Of a DNA stretch of 64,000 bases, positions 8,787-17,963 are shown piece after piece. The first letter of the stretch is position 1. Each line of letters opens with the position of its first letter. The notes under the pieces are model-generated. The model saw nothing but the letters and a program-made list of their open reading frames with translations. It did not search any database and had not been told where the DNA came from. The stretch is taken from the NCBI RefSeq assembly GCF_001886615.1, contig NZ_CP018139.1, forward strand, positions 2,604,001 to 2,668,000, read 5' to 3'. A program made the translations under genes and the position numbers. Source of the DNA: Halomonas aestuarii. Its GTDB lineage: Bacteria > Pseudomonadota > Gammaproteobacteria > Pseudomonadales > Halomonadaceae.

Positions 8787-8861
8787 CCCGGGTTGTCGGG
8801 GCCAAGGTTCTCGGGAACAAGGCTCTAGGGACCAAGGTTCTCGGGGCTGAGGTTCTCGGGG
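8787..8861. repeat. Five-unit 15-bp tandem repeat at the 3' end of cdd
   Basis: Units at 8787, 8802, 8817, 8832 and 8847 follow the pattern ccaaggttctcgggg. The first is degenerate, the third carries two changes and the fifth two. Read on the minus strand they encode a Pro-Glu-Asn-Leu-Gly type pentapeptide at the C-terminus of cytidine deaminase. The third unit turns GAG into TAG and creates the stop. Confidence 0.85.
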
Positions 8862-9259
8862 CCGAAGGAGTCCGGCAGCAGCGCTTCCATGTCGTAGTCG
8901 CGCAGCAGCCGGCCGTGGGCATCGACCACCCGGATGCGCGTCTCGGGGGTGGCGAACTCGCGGATGCGCTGTCGGCAGTCGCCGCAGGGCGTGCAGAGGT
9001 GCTCGCCCGGACCGATCACGTAGACCTCGCGCAGTTCCCGCTCGCCGGCGCTGGTCATGGCGGCGATGGCCGAGGCCTCGGCGCAGAGCCCCTTGTAGTG
9101 GGCCACCTCGACGTTGGCCCCGCCGTAGCGTGTCCCGCTCTCGCTGACCACCATCGCCCCGACCGGGTGGTGCGAGTAGGGGGCATAGGCGTTGTCGCGC
9201 ACCGCGATCAGGGCGGCCACGATGGCGGGGTCGAGGGGCGGCTGGTCGGGGCGGCTCAT
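8825..9259 (-). CDS. cdd: Cytidine deaminase
   Basis: Zinc enzyme deaminating cytidine and deoxycytidine to uridine and deoxyuridine. The 144-residue product has the zinc and catalytic motifs CAEASAI (about residues 59-65) and PCGDCRQRI (about 91-99), plus the [11 protein letters not shown] substrate-binding start. It begins with a 4-bp overlap with deoD and is the last gene of the deo operon. The C-terminus is odd: after the expected end it runs into a 15-bp tandem repeat and stops at an amber codon (8825-8827) inside a repeat unit. The same frame then stays open for 17 more codons to a TGA at 8774-8776. Confidence 0.93.
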   Translation of the reverse strand: MSRPDQPPLDPAIVAALIAVRDNAYAPYSHHPVGAMVVSESGTRYGGANVEVAHYKGLCAEASAIAAMTSAGERELREVYVIGPGEHLCTPCGDCRQRIREFATPETRIRVVDAHGRLLRDYDMEALLPDSFGPENLSPENLGP

Positions 9260-9990
9260 CGCTGGGCCTCCCGGCTCTCGTCATCGCGCAGCACGCTGTC
9301 CAGGGCGATCTCCATCATCTCGTCGAAGGTGCTCTGCCGCTCGTCGCTGGAGAGGGAATCCCCCTTGAGGATGTGGTCCGACACCGTGCAGATGGTGGCG
9401 GCCCGGGCGCCGAACTCCGCCGCCACGCCATACAGGCCTGCTGCCTCCATCTCCACGCCGACGATGCCATAGCGCTTGAGCAGCTCGGCCGTCTCGGGGC
9501 GCGGGTCGTAGAACAGGTCCGCCGAGAAGAGGTTGCCCACCTTCACCGGTACGCTCAGCGCCGCGGCGGCGTCCACCGCATGCCGGGTCAGGGCGAAGTC
9601 GGCGGTGGCGGCGAAGTCCATGCCGGCGAACCGCGTCCGGTTGACCCCGGAGTCGGTGCAGGCGCCCATGCCGATCACCACGTCGCGCACCGCCACGTCG
9701 TCACGCACCGCGCCGCAGGAGCCGACGCGGATCAGCCGCTCGACCCCGTAGTCGGTGATCAGCTCCTTGGCATAGATGGACGCCGACGGGATGCCCATGC
9801 CGTGGCCCATCACCGAGATCGGCCGGCCCTTGTAGCGGCCGGTGTAGCCGGACATGCTGCGCACCGTGTTCACCTGGCGGACCTCCTCGAGGAAGGTCTC
9901 GGCGATGTAGGTGGCGCGCAGCGGGTCGCCGGGCATTAGCACGGTATCGGCGAAGTCGCCGCGCTCGGCATTGATATGGGGGGTGGCCAT
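9256..9990 (-). CDS. deoD: Purine-nucleoside phosphorylase, DeoD type
   Basis: Phosphorolysis of purine (deoxy)nucleosides to base plus (deoxy)ribose-1-phosphate. The 244-residue product fits the hexameric DeoD family: [49 protein letters not shown] and the catalytic Asp in TVSDHI. It overlaps deoB by one base upstream and cdd by 4 bp downstream. It supplies deoxyribose-1-phosphate to DeoB in the same operon. Confidence 0.95.
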   Translation of the reverse strand: MATPHINAERGDFADTVLMPGDPLRATYIAETFLEEVRQVNTVRSMSGYTGRYKGRPISVMGHGMGIPSASIYAKELITDYGVERLIRVGSCGAVRDDVAVRDVVIGMGACTDSGVNRTRFAGMDFAATADFALTRHAVDAAAALSVPVKVGNLFSADLFYDPRPETAELLKRYGIVGVEMEAAGLYGVAAEFGARAATICTVSDHILKGDSLSSDERQSTFDEMMEIALDSVLRDDESREAQR

Positions 9991-11252
9991 CAGGACTCTC
10001 CTGTGTCGGCGGGGCGAAGGAAGCTGTCGCCATCGTCCATGGGGGGCAGGCCGAGGTGGGCCGCCAGGCTCTGGCCGATGTCGGCGAAGGTGGCGCGCGC
10101 GCCCAGCGAGCCGGCAGAAAGCCCGGCGCCGAGCGCCAGCACCGGGATGTGCTCGCGGGTGTGGTCGGTGCCCGGCCAGGTGGGGTCGCAGCCGTGGTCG
10201 GCGGTGAGGATCAGCAGGTCGTCGTCGCGCAGCCTTTCGAGCAGCTCGGGCAGGCGGGCGTCGAAGTGCTCCAGGGCGGCCGCGTAGCCCGGCACGTCGC
10301 GGCGATGGCCATGGACCATGTCGAAGTCGACGAAGTTGGTCATGATCAGGCGGCGATCGCCGGCATCCATCATGGCCGCCAGGGTGGCGTCCATCAGGGC
10401 GTCATGGCCGCTCGCCTTGACTGTGCGGGAGATCCCGCAGTGGGCATAGATGTCGGCGATCTTGCCGATGGCCACCACCGTGCCGCCGTCGTCATGCAGC
10501 TTCTGCAGCACCGTGGGGGCGGGCGGCTCGACGCTGTAGTCGCGGCGGTTGGCGGTGCGGGCGAAGGTGCTTGCGTCCTCGCCGGTGAACGGGCGCGCGA
10601 TCACCCGCCCGATGTTGTAGGGCTCGAGCAGCCTTCTCGCGATCTCGCAGAGGCGGTAGAGGCGCTCCAGGCCGAAGGCCTCCTCGTGGGCGGCGATCTG
10701 GAACACCGAATCCGCCGAGGTGTAGACGATGGGCTTGCCGCTCTCGACATGCGTTTCGCCGAGCCGGGCGATGATCTCGGTGCCCGAGGCGTGGCAGTTG
10801 CCGATCACACCGGGCAGCCCGGCCTCCTGCATCAGGGCGTCGAGGAGTTCGTCGGGGAAGCTGTGTTCCCGGTCCGGGAAATAGCCCCAGTCGAAGCGCA
10901 CCGGCACGCCGGCGATCTCCCAGTGGCCGGACGGGGTGTCCTTCCCGGAGGAGAGCTCCCGGGCATGGCCGTAGGCGCCGACCACCTCGGCCGGCACCTC
11001 GACGCCCTCGGCCCAGTGGCCTGTGCTCTCGTGGTGGGCATGGAAGAGCCCCAGCCGGGCGAGGTTCGGCAGCGAAAGCGGCCCCTGGCGACCCAGGCCC
11101 GTGTCGGGGCCCGGCGGCACATCGGCCTCCCCGCGGGCGCAGGCGGCGGCGATGTGGCCCAGGGTATCGGCGCCGGCATCGCCGAAGCGCTCGGCGTCCG
11201 GGGTCGCGCCGATGCCGAAGGAGTCGAGGACCAGCACGATGGCGCGGCTCAT
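9990..11252 (-). CDS. deoB: Phosphopentomutase
   Basis: Converts (deoxy)ribose-1-phosphate to the 5-phosphate, linking the two phosphorylases to DeoC. The 420-residue product has the alkaline-phosphatase-superfamily metal motifs: VLDSFGIGA at the start, [15 protein letters not shown] and [20 protein letters not shown] near the end. The DTPSGHWE segment contains the acceptor Thr. Start and stop overlap deoA (4 bp) and deoD (1 bp). Confidence 0.95.
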   Translation of the reverse strand: MSRAIVLVLDSFGIGATPDAERFGDAGADTLGHIAAACARGEADVPPGPDTGLGRQGPLSLPNLARLGLFHAHHESTGHWAEGVEVPAEVVGAYGHARELSSGKDTPSGHWEIAGVPVRFDWGYFPDREHSFPDELLDALMQEAGLPGVIGNCHASGTEIIARLGETHVESGKPIVYTSADSVFQIAAHEEAFGLERLYRLCEIARRLLEPYNIGRVIARPFTGEDASTFARTANRRDYSVEPPAPTVLQKLHDDGGTVVAIGKIADIYAHCGISRTVKASGHDALMDATLAAMMDAGDRRLIMTNFVDFDMVHGHRRDVPGYAAALEHFDARLPELLERLRDDDLLILTADHGCDPTWPGTDHTREHIPVLALGAGLSAGSLGARATFADIGQSLAAHLGLPPMDDGDSFLRPADTGES

Positions 11253-12589
11253 GGGACCTCCCGACGGATCACGTCGTGAATCAGTGTAGGGGATGCGGCG
11301 GGCGCGTCGCCCACCCGGATGGCCGCGCGCAGCCGGCGCTCGGCCCAGTCGGCGTCGCCCTCGCTCGCGGCATGCACGAGTGCCAGGGGACGGTCGCCGT
11401 CGACGGTCTCGTCCAGCGAGGCGATACGCGAGAGCCCGACGGCGGGATCGATGGCCGTGCCCGGGGAAGAGCGTCCCCCGCCGAGGGCCACCACGGCCAG
11501 GCCCAGCTCGCGCGTGTCCATGGCCTGCACGCGCCCGGGGCGTTCGGCATGGACGGCGCGGACGACCGGGGCCTCCGCCAGGTGGTCGGCGGGCCGCTCG
11601 AGCAGGTCGGTCGGGCCGCCCAGCCCCGCCACCATGCGGGCGAAGCGCTCGGCGGCCGCCCCCGAGGCCAGCGTCTCGTCGAGCCGGGCCAGGGCGGCCT
11701 CGCGCGACCCGGCCAGACGGCCGGCCATGAGCAGCTCGGCGGCCAGGCCCCGGGTCACCTCGAGCAGCCGACCGTGGCGCTTCTCGCCGGTCAGCAGGCG
11801 GATCGCCTCGTGCACCTCTAGGGCGTTTCCGGCGCAGGGGGCCAGGGGCTGGCTCATGTCGGTGACGAGTGCCGTGGTCGGGGTGCCGGCGCGGCTAGCC
11901 ACCTCGGCAATGACGGTGGCGAGCTCCCGGGAGGCCTCCTCGGTGGGCATGAAGGCCCCGCTGCCGGTCTTGACGTCCATCACCAGGGCGTCGAGACCGC
12001 AGGCGAGCTTCTTGCCGAGGATCGAGCTGACGATCAGCGGCAGCGACTCCACCGTGGCGGTGACGTCGCGCACCGCATAGAGGCGACGGTCGGCCGGGGC
12101 GAGGTCGGCGGTCTGGCCGATGATCGCCACGCCGACCTCGCGGACCAGGCGGCGGAAGGTGGCGGTATCGGGGGTCACCGAGTAGCCGGGGATCGCCTCC
12201 AGCTTGTCCAGGGTGCCGCCGGTGTGGCCGAGGCCCCGCCCGGAGACCATCGGCACATGGCCGCCGCAGGCGGCGATCCACGGGCCGAGCACCAGCGAGA
12301 CGAGGTCGCCGACGCCGCCGGTGGAGTGCTTGTCGAGCACCGGCCCCGGGAGGTCGAGACCGGACCAGTCGAGCACCTCGCCGGAATCGCGGATGGCCTC
12401 GGTCAGCGCCACGGTCTCGTCGGCGTCCATGCCCTTGAGGAACACGGCCATGGCGAGCGCCCCCACCTGGGCATCGGACAGGCTGCCGTCAGCGATGCCG
12501 GCGACCAGCTCGCCGATCGCCTCGCGGCCGAGCGCCTGGCCGTCGCGCTTCGCCCGGATCAGCTCCTGGGGGAGGGCGGCGGCACGCAT
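11249..12589 (-). CDS. deoA: Thymidine phosphorylase
   Basis: Phosphorolysis of thymidine and deoxyuridine. The 446-residue product is full length for the family and contains [11 protein letters not shown] (phosphate and base site), [20 protein letters not shown] and the [10 protein letters not shown] motif. It lies between deoC and deoB with start/stop overlaps on both sides, so translation of the whole deoCABD-cdd block is coupled. Confidence 0.95.
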   Translation of the reverse strand: MRAAALPQELIRAKRDGQALGREAIGELVAGIADGSLSDAQVGALAMAVFLKGMDADETVALTEAIRDSGEVLDWSGLDLPGPVLDKHSTGGVGDLVSLVLGPWIAACGGHVPMVSGRGLGHTGGTLDKLEAIPGYSVTPDTATFRRLVREVGVAIIGQTADLAPADRRLYAVRDVTATVESLPLIVSSILGKKLACGLDALVMDVKTGSGAFMPTEEASRELATVIAEVASRAGTPTTALVTDMSQPLAPCAGNALEVHEAIRLLTGEKRHGRLLEVTRGLAAELLMAGRLAGSREAALARLDETLASGAAAERFARMVAGLGGPTDLLERPADHLAEAPVVRAVHAERPGRVQAMDTRELGLAVVALGGGRSSPGTAIDPAVGLSRIASLDETVDGDRPLALVHAASEGDADWAERRLRAAIRVGDAPAASPTLIHDVIRREVP

Positions 12590-13365
12590 CAGTAGCCTCC
12601 GGCCTTGCCGGCGGCGCGGGTATCGACCTCCAGGGTCTGGAGCAGGTTGTCGAGCAGCCCCGAAGCGCCGAAGCGGAAGTGGTCCGGGGTGATCCAGGCC
12701 ACGCCCATCAGGCGCTCGGCGAGCTGCAGGTAGGCCAGGGCGTCCTCGACGGTGCGCACGCCGCCGGCCGCCTTGAAGCCCGCGTCCCGGCCGCTGTCGC
12801 GGATCGCGATCAGCAGGATCTCGGCGGCTTCCAGGGTGGCGTTGACCGCCACCTTGCCGGTGGAGGTCTTGAGGAAGTCGGCGCCGCCCTCCAGGGCCAG
12901 CTCGCTGGCCCGGCGGATCAGGGCCGGGTCCTTCAGCTCGCCGGTCTCCAGGATGACCTTGAGAACGGCGTCCCCGGCGGCCTGCTTGCAGGCGGCGACC
13001 AGCTCGCGACCGGTCTCCTCGTCGCCGGCCATCAGGGCACGCCAGGGGAAGACCACGTCCACCTCGTCGGCGCCCGCGGCCGCGGCGCTGCGGGTCGCCC
13101 GGGCGGCGGCCATGACGTCGTCGCCGCCCTGGGGAAAGTTGGTGACCGTGGCCACCTTGACGATGCCCTCGAGGCCGTGGGCCTTCAGGGCGCGTCGCGC
13201 GGTGACGACGAAGTCCGGGTAGACGCAGACGGCCGCCGGGGTGCCGGCGGGGGTCTTCGCCCGCTGGCAGAGGGCCTCGATGGTGGCGTCGGTGTCGTCG
13301 TCGTTGAGGCTGGTGAGGTCCATCAGCGCCAGGGCCTGGCGTGCGGCCTGTTGCAGTTCGGTCAT
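12589..13365 (-). CDS. deoC: Deoxyribose-phosphate aldolase
   Basis: Cleaves deoxyribose-5-phosphate to acetaldehyde and glyceraldehyde-3-phosphate, the last step of deoxynucleoside breakdown. The 258-residue class I aldolase shows [26 protein letters not shown], the Schiff-base lysine in FLKTSTGK and a KAAGGVRT motif. It is the second gene of the minus-strand operon after nupC, with a 70-bp spacer holding a hairpin. Its stop overlaps the deoA start (TGATG). Confidence 0.95.
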   Translation of the reverse strand: MTELQQAARQALALMDLTSLNDDDTDATIEALCQRAKTPAGTPAAVCVYPDFVVTARRALKAHGLEGIVKVATVTNFPQGGDDVMAAARATRSAAAAGADEVDVVFPWRALMAGDEETGRELVAACKQAAGDAVLKVILETGELKDPALIRRASELALEGGADFLKTSTGKVAVNATLEAAEILLIAIRDSGRDAGFKAAGGVRTVEDALAYLQLAERLMGVAWITPDHFRFGASGLLDNLLQTLEVDTRAAGKAGGY

Positions 13366-13399
13366 GGGGTGAACTCCGGTGAAAGCGTGTGGCGAGGCG

Positions 13400-13428
13400 G
13401 CCGACCTCCCGCCGGGCGGGAGGTCGGC
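13400..13428. other. Intercistronic hairpin between nupC and deoC
   Basis: Arms GCCGACCTCCCGC (13400-13412) and GCGGGAGGTCGGC (13416-13428) form a perfect 13-bp stem with a 3-base loop. It lies between the nupC stop and the deoC start on the transcribed strand and lacks a T-run. It may stabilise or process the mRNA or cause partial termination, setting different transporter and enzyme levels. Confidence 0.55.
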
Positions 13429-13435
13429 GTCGGTG

Positions 13436-14707
13436 TCATGACGAGGCCAGGGCCAGGAAGAAGCCGGCGAGGGAGGCCGACATCAGGTTCGAGAGGGTGC
13501 CGGCCAGTACGGCCTTGAGGCCGAAGCGGGCGATCTCGTGGCGGCGGCTGGGCGCGATGCTGCCCAGGCCCCCGAGCAGGATGGCGATGGAGGAGAGGTT
13601 GGCGAAACCGCACAGGGCGAAGGAGAGGACCGCCATGGTGTGCGGCGTCATCATCTGGCCGGTGGCGGCCACCACCTGCTCGCCATCGAGGTAGGGCGCC
13701 AGGTTGATGTAGGCGACGAACTCGTTGACCACCAGCTTCTGGCCGATGAAGGAGCCGGCGAGGGTCGCCTCCTCCCAGGGCACGCCGAGCAGGAAGGCCA
13801 GCGGCGAGAAGAGCCAGCCGAGGATCATTTCCAGGCTCAGCGACTCCATGCCGATCCAGCCGCCGATGCCGCCGAGCATGCCGTTGATCAGGGCGATCAG
13901 GCCGATGAAGGCGAGCAGCATGGCGCCCACGTTGGCGGCGAGCTTGAGGCCCGCAGTGGCGCCGGCCGCGGCGGCATCCAGCACGTTGCTCGGGTGGTCC
14001 TCCTCCTCGTCGAGGCGTTCCTCTGCCTCCGCGACGCTGTCCTCGGGCTCCCGGGTCTCGGGCATGATCAGCTTGGCGAACAGCAGCCCGCCGGGCGCCG
14101 CCATGAAGGAGGCCGCCACCAGGTATTCCATGGGTATGCCCAGCGCGGCATAGCCGGCCAGTACGGAGCCCGCCACCGAGGCCAGGCCGCCGCACATCAC
14201 CGCGAAGAGCTGCGACGGGGTCATACGGGCGATGAAGGGCCTCACCACCAGTGGCGCTTCGGTCTGGCCGACGAAGATGTTGGCGGTGGCGGAGAGCGAC
14301 TCGGTGCGCGAGGTACCCAGCGCCTTCTGCAGGGCGCCGCCGAGCAGGCGGATCACCCACTGCATGATGCCCAGGTAGTAGAGCACGGCGATCAGCGACG
14401 AGAAGAAGATGATCACCGGCAGCACCTTGATGGCGAATACGAAGCCGACGGCCTCCGCGTCGGCCAGGCCGCCGAACAGGAAGTCGATGCCGTCGTTGGC
14501 GTAGAGGACCACCTGGCTGACGCCGTCGGAGATGGTCTGCAGCACCGCTTGGCCGACGGGCACGTAGAGCACGAAGGCGCCGATGCCGGCCTGGATGGCG
14601 AAGGCACCCAGCACGGTGCGAAGGCGGATCGCGCGGCGGTCATAGGAGAACAGGAGGGCAATGGCGATCAGCGTCACCATGCCGACCAGGCTCATGAAGA
14701 GGGTCAT
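13436..14707 (-). CDS. nupC: Concentrative nucleoside transporter, NupC/CNT family
   Basis: Inner-membrane nucleoside:cation symporter supplying substrates to the deo enzymes. The 423-residue product has the CNT layout: three N-terminal spans, a Gly-rich gate domain, and the substrate-site motifs [13 protein letters not shown] and [13 protein letters not shown]. The [17 protein letters not shown] segment is also typical. A short acidic loop (residues about 220-240, [13 protein letters not shown]) is an insertion. It is the first gene of the salvage operon and diverges from deoR. Confidence 0.9.
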   Translation of the reverse strand: MTLFMSLVGMVTLIAIALLFSYDRRAIRLRTVLGAFAIQAGIGAFVLYVPVGQAVLQTISDGVSQVVLYANDGIDFLFGGLADAEAVGFVFAIKVLPVIIFFSSLIAVLYYLGIMQWVIRLLGGALQKALGTSRTESLSATANIFVGQTEAPLVVRPFIARMTPSQLFAVMCGGLASVAGSVLAGYAALGIPMEYLVAASFMAAPGGLLFAKLIMPETREPEDSVAEAEERLDEEEDHPSNVLDAAAAGATAGLKLAANVGAMLLAFIGLIALINGMLGGIGGWIGMESLSLEMILGWLFSPLAFLLGVPWEEATLAGSFIGQKLVVNEFVAYINLAPYLDGEQVVAATGQMMTPHTMAVLSFALCGFANLSSIAILLGGLGSIAPSRRHEIARFGLKAVLAGTLSNLMSASLAGFFLALASS

Positions 14708-14774
14708 GGGGCACCTATCTGACGGGGCGGCCTGGAGGGGCAGGCATCCGGGTGAGTGTGGGGCGTTGGTGTGA

Positions 14775-14790
14775 AGTGAAAACTATCACA
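14775..14790. promoter_or_regulatory. CRP-like binding site
   Basis: AGTGA-N6-TCACA matches the CRP/Vfr consensus TGTGA-N6-TCACA at nine of ten positions. It lies between nupC and the regulator gene, five bases from the DeoR-type operator. This resembles the CRP plus repressor arrangement known for deo and nup genes in E. coli. Confidence 0.55.
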
Positions 14791-14795
14791 TTCAG

Positions 14796-14811
14796 TGTTA
14801 TTTTTTTAACA
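14796..14811. promoter_or_regulatory. DeoR-type operator
   Basis: TGTTA-TTTTTT-TAACA has the same half sites and six-base spacing as the E. coli DeoR operator (TGTTA-N6-TAACA). It sits 37 bp upstream of the deoR start and about 90 bp upstream of nupC, so it can control both directions. Confidence 0.7.
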
Positions 14812-14847
14812 TCTTTCGGTCACGCGATTTCAGGAGCACGGCAGGAG

Positions 14848-15600
14848 ATGAACGAACGCAGCGCCCGGCGCCTGGCCCGGCTGAGTGATGTCCTGTCTCG
14901 CGGCGGGAGCCTGCGCCTGCATGATGCCGCGGAGCTGTGCGGCGTCTCGGAGATGACCATCCGCCGCGACCTGGCCGGCGCCGAGAGCGGGCTGCAGCTG
15001 ATGGGGGGCCACCTGGTGCGCGGCGACGACCCCCGCTATGCGCCGGTCTACGATCTGGCCGCCCAGCAGGACCGCCATGCCGAGGCCAAGCGCCGGCTCT
15101 GCGAGGTGGCGGCCGGCCACATCGAGCCCGGCGACACCCTGTTCATCGACTGTGGCACGACCCTCATGCCTCTCGCCGTCGGGCTCCCCCGTCACCAGTC
15201 CCTCACCGTGGTGACCTATGCCCTCAACGTGGCCGATGCGGTGAGCGCCATCCCCGGGGTGCGCCTGATCCTGCTGGGCGGGCTCTACCACGGCTCGTCG
15301 CGCTCCTTCTCGGACGAGGAGGTGGGCGTGGCCGTCCGGCGCCTCGGCATCAACAAGGCCTTCCTGTCCGCCGCGGGCGTGGACCAACGCCACGGCCTGA
15401 CCTGCTTCCACTTCCACGAGGTGGCGCCCAAGCAGGCGGCCATCGCCACCGCGGCCCGGCGCCTGCTGGTGGTGGACGCGAGCAAGCTGGGGGTCATCCG
15501 CCCGGTACGCTTCGCCGGGATCGAGGAGGTCGACGAGATCATCACCGACGGGGAAGGCGTGCCCGACAGGCCTCGTGCGGGCCATGGGCGTCCGGCGTGA
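14848..15600 (+). CDS. deoR: DeoR-family transcriptional repressor of the deo locus
   Basis: A 250-residue DeoR/GlpR-type regulator. The N-terminal helix-turn-helix is LHDAAELCGVSEMTIRRDL (about residues 20-38), and the C-terminal DeoR effector domain contains DCGTTLMPLA, LNVADA, LILLGG and the DASKLG motif. The ATG at 14848 is used because CAGGAG lies just before it and the family begins there. It diverges from nupC-deoCABD-cdd, and the intergenic region carries a DeoR-type operator. The inferred effector is deoxyribose-5-phosphate. Confidence 0.88.
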   Translation: MNERSARRLARLSDVLSRGGSLRLHDAAELCGVSEMTIRRDLAGAESGLQLMGGHLVRGDDPRYAPVYDLAAQQDRHAEAKRRLCEVAAGHIEPGDTLFIDCGTTLMPLAVGLPRHQSLTVVTYALNVADAVSAIPGVRLILLGGLYHGSSRSFSDEEVGVAVRRLGINKAFLSAAGVDQRHGLTCFHFHEVAPKQAAIATAARRLLVVDASKLGVIRPVRFAGIEEVDEIITDGEGVPDRPRAGHGRPA

Positions 15601-15710
15601 GGAGGCGCTGAAACCTGTCCGATATCAAGGCAGGTCGCGGAAAGGGTTGCTAACTTGAAAGTCGTGAGACAGCGAACAACGACTGCCTAATCCTCTGGAG
15701 AGTACATCCC

Positions 15711-16397
15711 ATGCAAGCCGCCGATGTCATGACCCCCAACGTGATCACCGTCACCCCCGACAGCGAAGTGAGCGAGATCGCCAGCCTGTTGCTGGAGCAT
15801 GGCATCAGCGCCGTCCCGGTGGTGGATTCCGACGGCCATGTCCTCGGCATCGTCAGCGAGGGAGACCTGATGGCCCGGGTCGAGCCGGATGACGAGTCCG
15901 ACCAGCGCGAGTCCTGGTGGCTGAAGCTCTTCAGCGGCGGCGACGCCGTGGACTACGTGAAGACCCACGGACGCAAGGCCGGCCAGATCATGACGGCCAA
16001 TCCCCTCACCGTCGGCGAGGAGGAGCCCCTGCACAGCATCGCCTCGCTGCTCGAGAAGCGCCGCATCAAGCGGGTGCCGGTGGTGCGCGACGGCAAGTTG
16101 GTGGGTATCGTCAGCCGTTCCAACCTGCTGCGCGGCTTCTCGGTAGGCCGCCAGCCGGCCGGCGGAGAGGACGATCGGGCGATCCGCGATGCCATCATCA
16201 AGGAGGTGGACAAGAACACCGGGGTGCTGGTCGACCGCCTCAACGTCATCGTGGCCGACGGCAAGGTGCAGCTGTGGGGCCTGGTGGAAAGCAAGGAGCA
16301 GCGCTGGGCCGTTCAGGTCGCCGCCGAGAACATCGAGGGCGTCAAGGAGATCGAGAACAACCTGGGCTTCGTGCCCCGGGGCATGGGCAGCTTCTGA
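15711..16397 (+). CDS. CBS-pair and BON domain protein
   Basis: A 228-residue cytoplasmic protein with two CBS motifs (about residues 5-55 and 90-140, each with a PVVD/PVVR-G core and a GIVS end), joined by an acidic, Trp-containing insert of about 35 residues. A C-terminal BON-like domain (about 155-222, ending VAAENIEGVKEIENNL) follows. CBS pairs usually bind adenine nucleotides; BON domains are often associated with membranes or stress. The exact target is unknown. It is monocistronic, with a TCTGGAGAG ribosome-binding site and a strong terminator behind it. Confidence 0.85.
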   Translation: MQAADVMTPNVITVTPDSEVSEIASLLLEHGISAVPVVDSDGHVLGIVSEGDLMARVEPDDESDQRESWWLKLFSGGDAVDYVKTHGRKAGQIMTANPLTVGEEEPLHSIASLLEKRRIKRVPVVRDGKLVGIVSRSNLLRGFSVGRQPAGGEDDRAIRDAIIKEVDKNTGVLVDRLNVIVADGKVQLWGLVESKEQRWAVQVAAENIEGVKEIENNLGFVPRGMGSF

Positions 16398-16424
16398 ACC
16401 CCTCGGTCGCGGCGAGCGCGATAC

Positions 16425-16466
16425 CAACGACAGCGGGGCGGCCATTCGGCCGCCCCGCTGTCGTTG
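16425..16466. terminator. Bidirectional terminator
   Basis: A perfect 19-bp stem runs from 16425-16443 (CAACGACAGCGGGGCGGCC) to its complement ending at 16466, with an ATTC loop. It lies between convergent genes (CBS-BON and the aminotransferase). Confidence 0.85.
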
Positions 16467-16487
16467 TGACACCCGGCGCCACGGTCT

Positions 16488-17621
16488 CTACCGGGCGCTT
16501 TCCACCTTGGCGAGGGCCGACTCCAGGCTCTCCAGGGTGCGCTCCGGGTGATGCAGCTTGTCCAGGCCGAACAGGCCGATACGGAAGGCGCGGAAGTCCT
16601 CGCCCTCGTCGCACATCAGCGGCACGCCGGCCGCCACCTGCACCCCCGCCTGGAGGAACTTGCCGACGATGTCCGCGTCCTCGGTGTAGCAGACCACCAC
16701 GCCCGGGGCCTCGAAGCCCGGCGCCGCGACACTCCGGTAGCCGTGCTCGGCGAGCATCTCGCGGACCCGGCGACCCACCTCGCGCTGTTCGTCACGCACC
16801 TTGTCGAAGCCGTACTGCTCGGTCTCGCGCATCACGTCGCGCAGCTGGCGCAGGCCGTCGGTGGGCAGGGTGGCATGGTAGGCGTGCCCCCCGGCCTCGT
16901 AGGCCTCCATGATCGACAGCCACTTCTTCAGGTCGCAGGCGAAGCTGGTGCTGGTGGTCTCCTCAATGATTTCCCGGGCCTGGCGAGAGAGCATCACCAT
17001 GCCGCAGCAGGGACTGGCACTCCAGCCCTTCTGCGGGGCGCTGACCAGCACGTCGACCCCGATGTCCTGCATGTCGACCCAGAGGGTACCGGAGGCGATG
17101 CAGTCCAGCACGAAGAGCCCGCCCTCCTCGTGGATGGCGTCGGCGACCTTCTGCAGGTAGTCGTCCGGCAGCAGCATGCCCGAGGAGGTCTCCACGTGGG
17201 GCGCGAAGACGATATCGGGCTGCTGGGCACGGATCGCGTCGACCACGTCCTCGATGGGGGGCGGGGCGAAGGGCGAGGTCGGGTCATCCTCGTCGAGGCG
17301 ACGCGCCTTGAGCACGTTGACCTCGGAGGGAATCTTGCCCATCTCCAGAATCTGGCTCCAGCGATAGCTGAACCAGCCGTTGCGGATCACCAGGCAGCGC
17401 CGCTCCTTGGCGAACTGGCGCGCCACGGCCTCCATGCCGAAGGTGCCGCTGCCCGGGACGATCACCGTCGAGTGGGCGTGGTAAACCTCCTTCAGCGTGG
17501 TGGACACGTCTCGCATCACGCCCTGGAAGCTCTTGGACATGTGGTTGAGTGCGCGGTCGGTGTAGACCACCGAGTACTCGAGCAGTCCATCGGGGTCGAC
17601 ATCGGGTAGCAGTCCGGCCAT
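16488..17621 (-). CDS. Class V PLP-dependent aminotransferase (alanine/serine-glyoxylate type)
   Basis: A 377-residue fold-type I aminotransferase. The PLP lysine is Lys198 in SAPQKGWSASP. The cofactor phosphate site PGSGTFGMEA (about 56-65) and the LDCIASGTLWVD aspartate strand (about 172-183) are present. The start at 17621 has AGGGAGAA upstream and fits the family N-terminus. It diverges from a PotABCD-like importer across a 342-bp region with repeated operator-like boxes, so it probably acts on the imported amine or amino compound. The substrate cannot be told from sequence. Ala-, Ser- or aminoethylphosphonate-type donors are possible. Confidence 0.8.
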   Translation of the reverse strand: MAGLLPDVDPDGLLEYSVVYTDRALNHMSKSFQGVMRDVSTTLKEVYHAHSTVIVPGSGTFGMEAVARQFAKERRCLVIRNGWFSYRWSQILEMGKIPSEVNVLKARRLDEDDPTSPFAPPPIEDVVDAIRAQQPDIVFAPHVETSSGMLLPDDYLQKVADAIHEEGGLFVLDCIASGTLWVDMQDIGVDVLVSAPQKGWSASPCCGMVMLSRQAREIIEETTSTSFACDLKKWLSIMEAYEAGGHAYHATLPTDGLRQLRDVMRETEQYGFDKVRDEQREVGRRVREMLAEHGYRSVAAPGFEAPGVVVCYTEDADIVGKFLQAGVQVAAGVPLMCDEGEDFRAFRIGLFGLDKLHHPERTLESLESALAKVESAR

Positions 17622-17963
17622 TGCGTTCTCCCTGTTATGGTGCGGGCCATTGCGTATGGACCAGAGCATATTCGCAATCCGGCGTTCAGGCCAGCCGACG
17701 CGGCGTCGCACCCGGCCCTGTCCCGCCGCGGTGATCCGGGCCCTGATCGTCTGGGCCTGTTGCGTTGGCTTGGCGTATTCCTGTGGCGGGTTCCTGTTTC
17801 CCTCCGGATGCCGCCCCGCGGGGCCTCGGGGGGGCATGGCGCCGGCGAGCGTTGAAAGTGATGCCGGAAGGGCACCCGGGGGGTCTTGACGCTCTTCGGA
17901 TAGTCGCTAGTCTGAAATGCAGACATTTTTCATGAACGTCTGAAATTTTGATTAGGAGCCACG
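17622..17963. promoter_or_regulatory. Divergent control region with repeated GTCTGAAAT boxes
   Basis: This 342-bp gene-free region separates the aminotransferase from the importer. At 17910-17924 is the palindrome GTCTG-AAATG-CAGAC, and GTCTGAAAT recurs at 17938-17946, exactly 28 bp further on. The CAGAC at 17920-17924 also pairs with GTCTG at 17938-17942. A TTGACG at 17886-17891 could be a -35 box for the importer, with the boxes covering its -10 region. The regulator is not encoded next to it. Nothing else recognisable lies in the rest of the region. Confidence 0.5.

Noticed and set aside
5303..9472. Uninterrupted 1,389-codon plus-strand frame across the MscS and following genes
   Set aside because: It is Arg-, Pro-, Gly- and Ala-rich with no motif, crosses real genes in a different frame, and is the expected artefact of very high GC at third codon positions.
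15599..15620. Possible fourth, half copy of the dispersed palindrome at the deoR stop
   Set aside because: Only GAGGAGGCGCTG and a few following bases match; no right arm, so chance similarity cannot be excluded.
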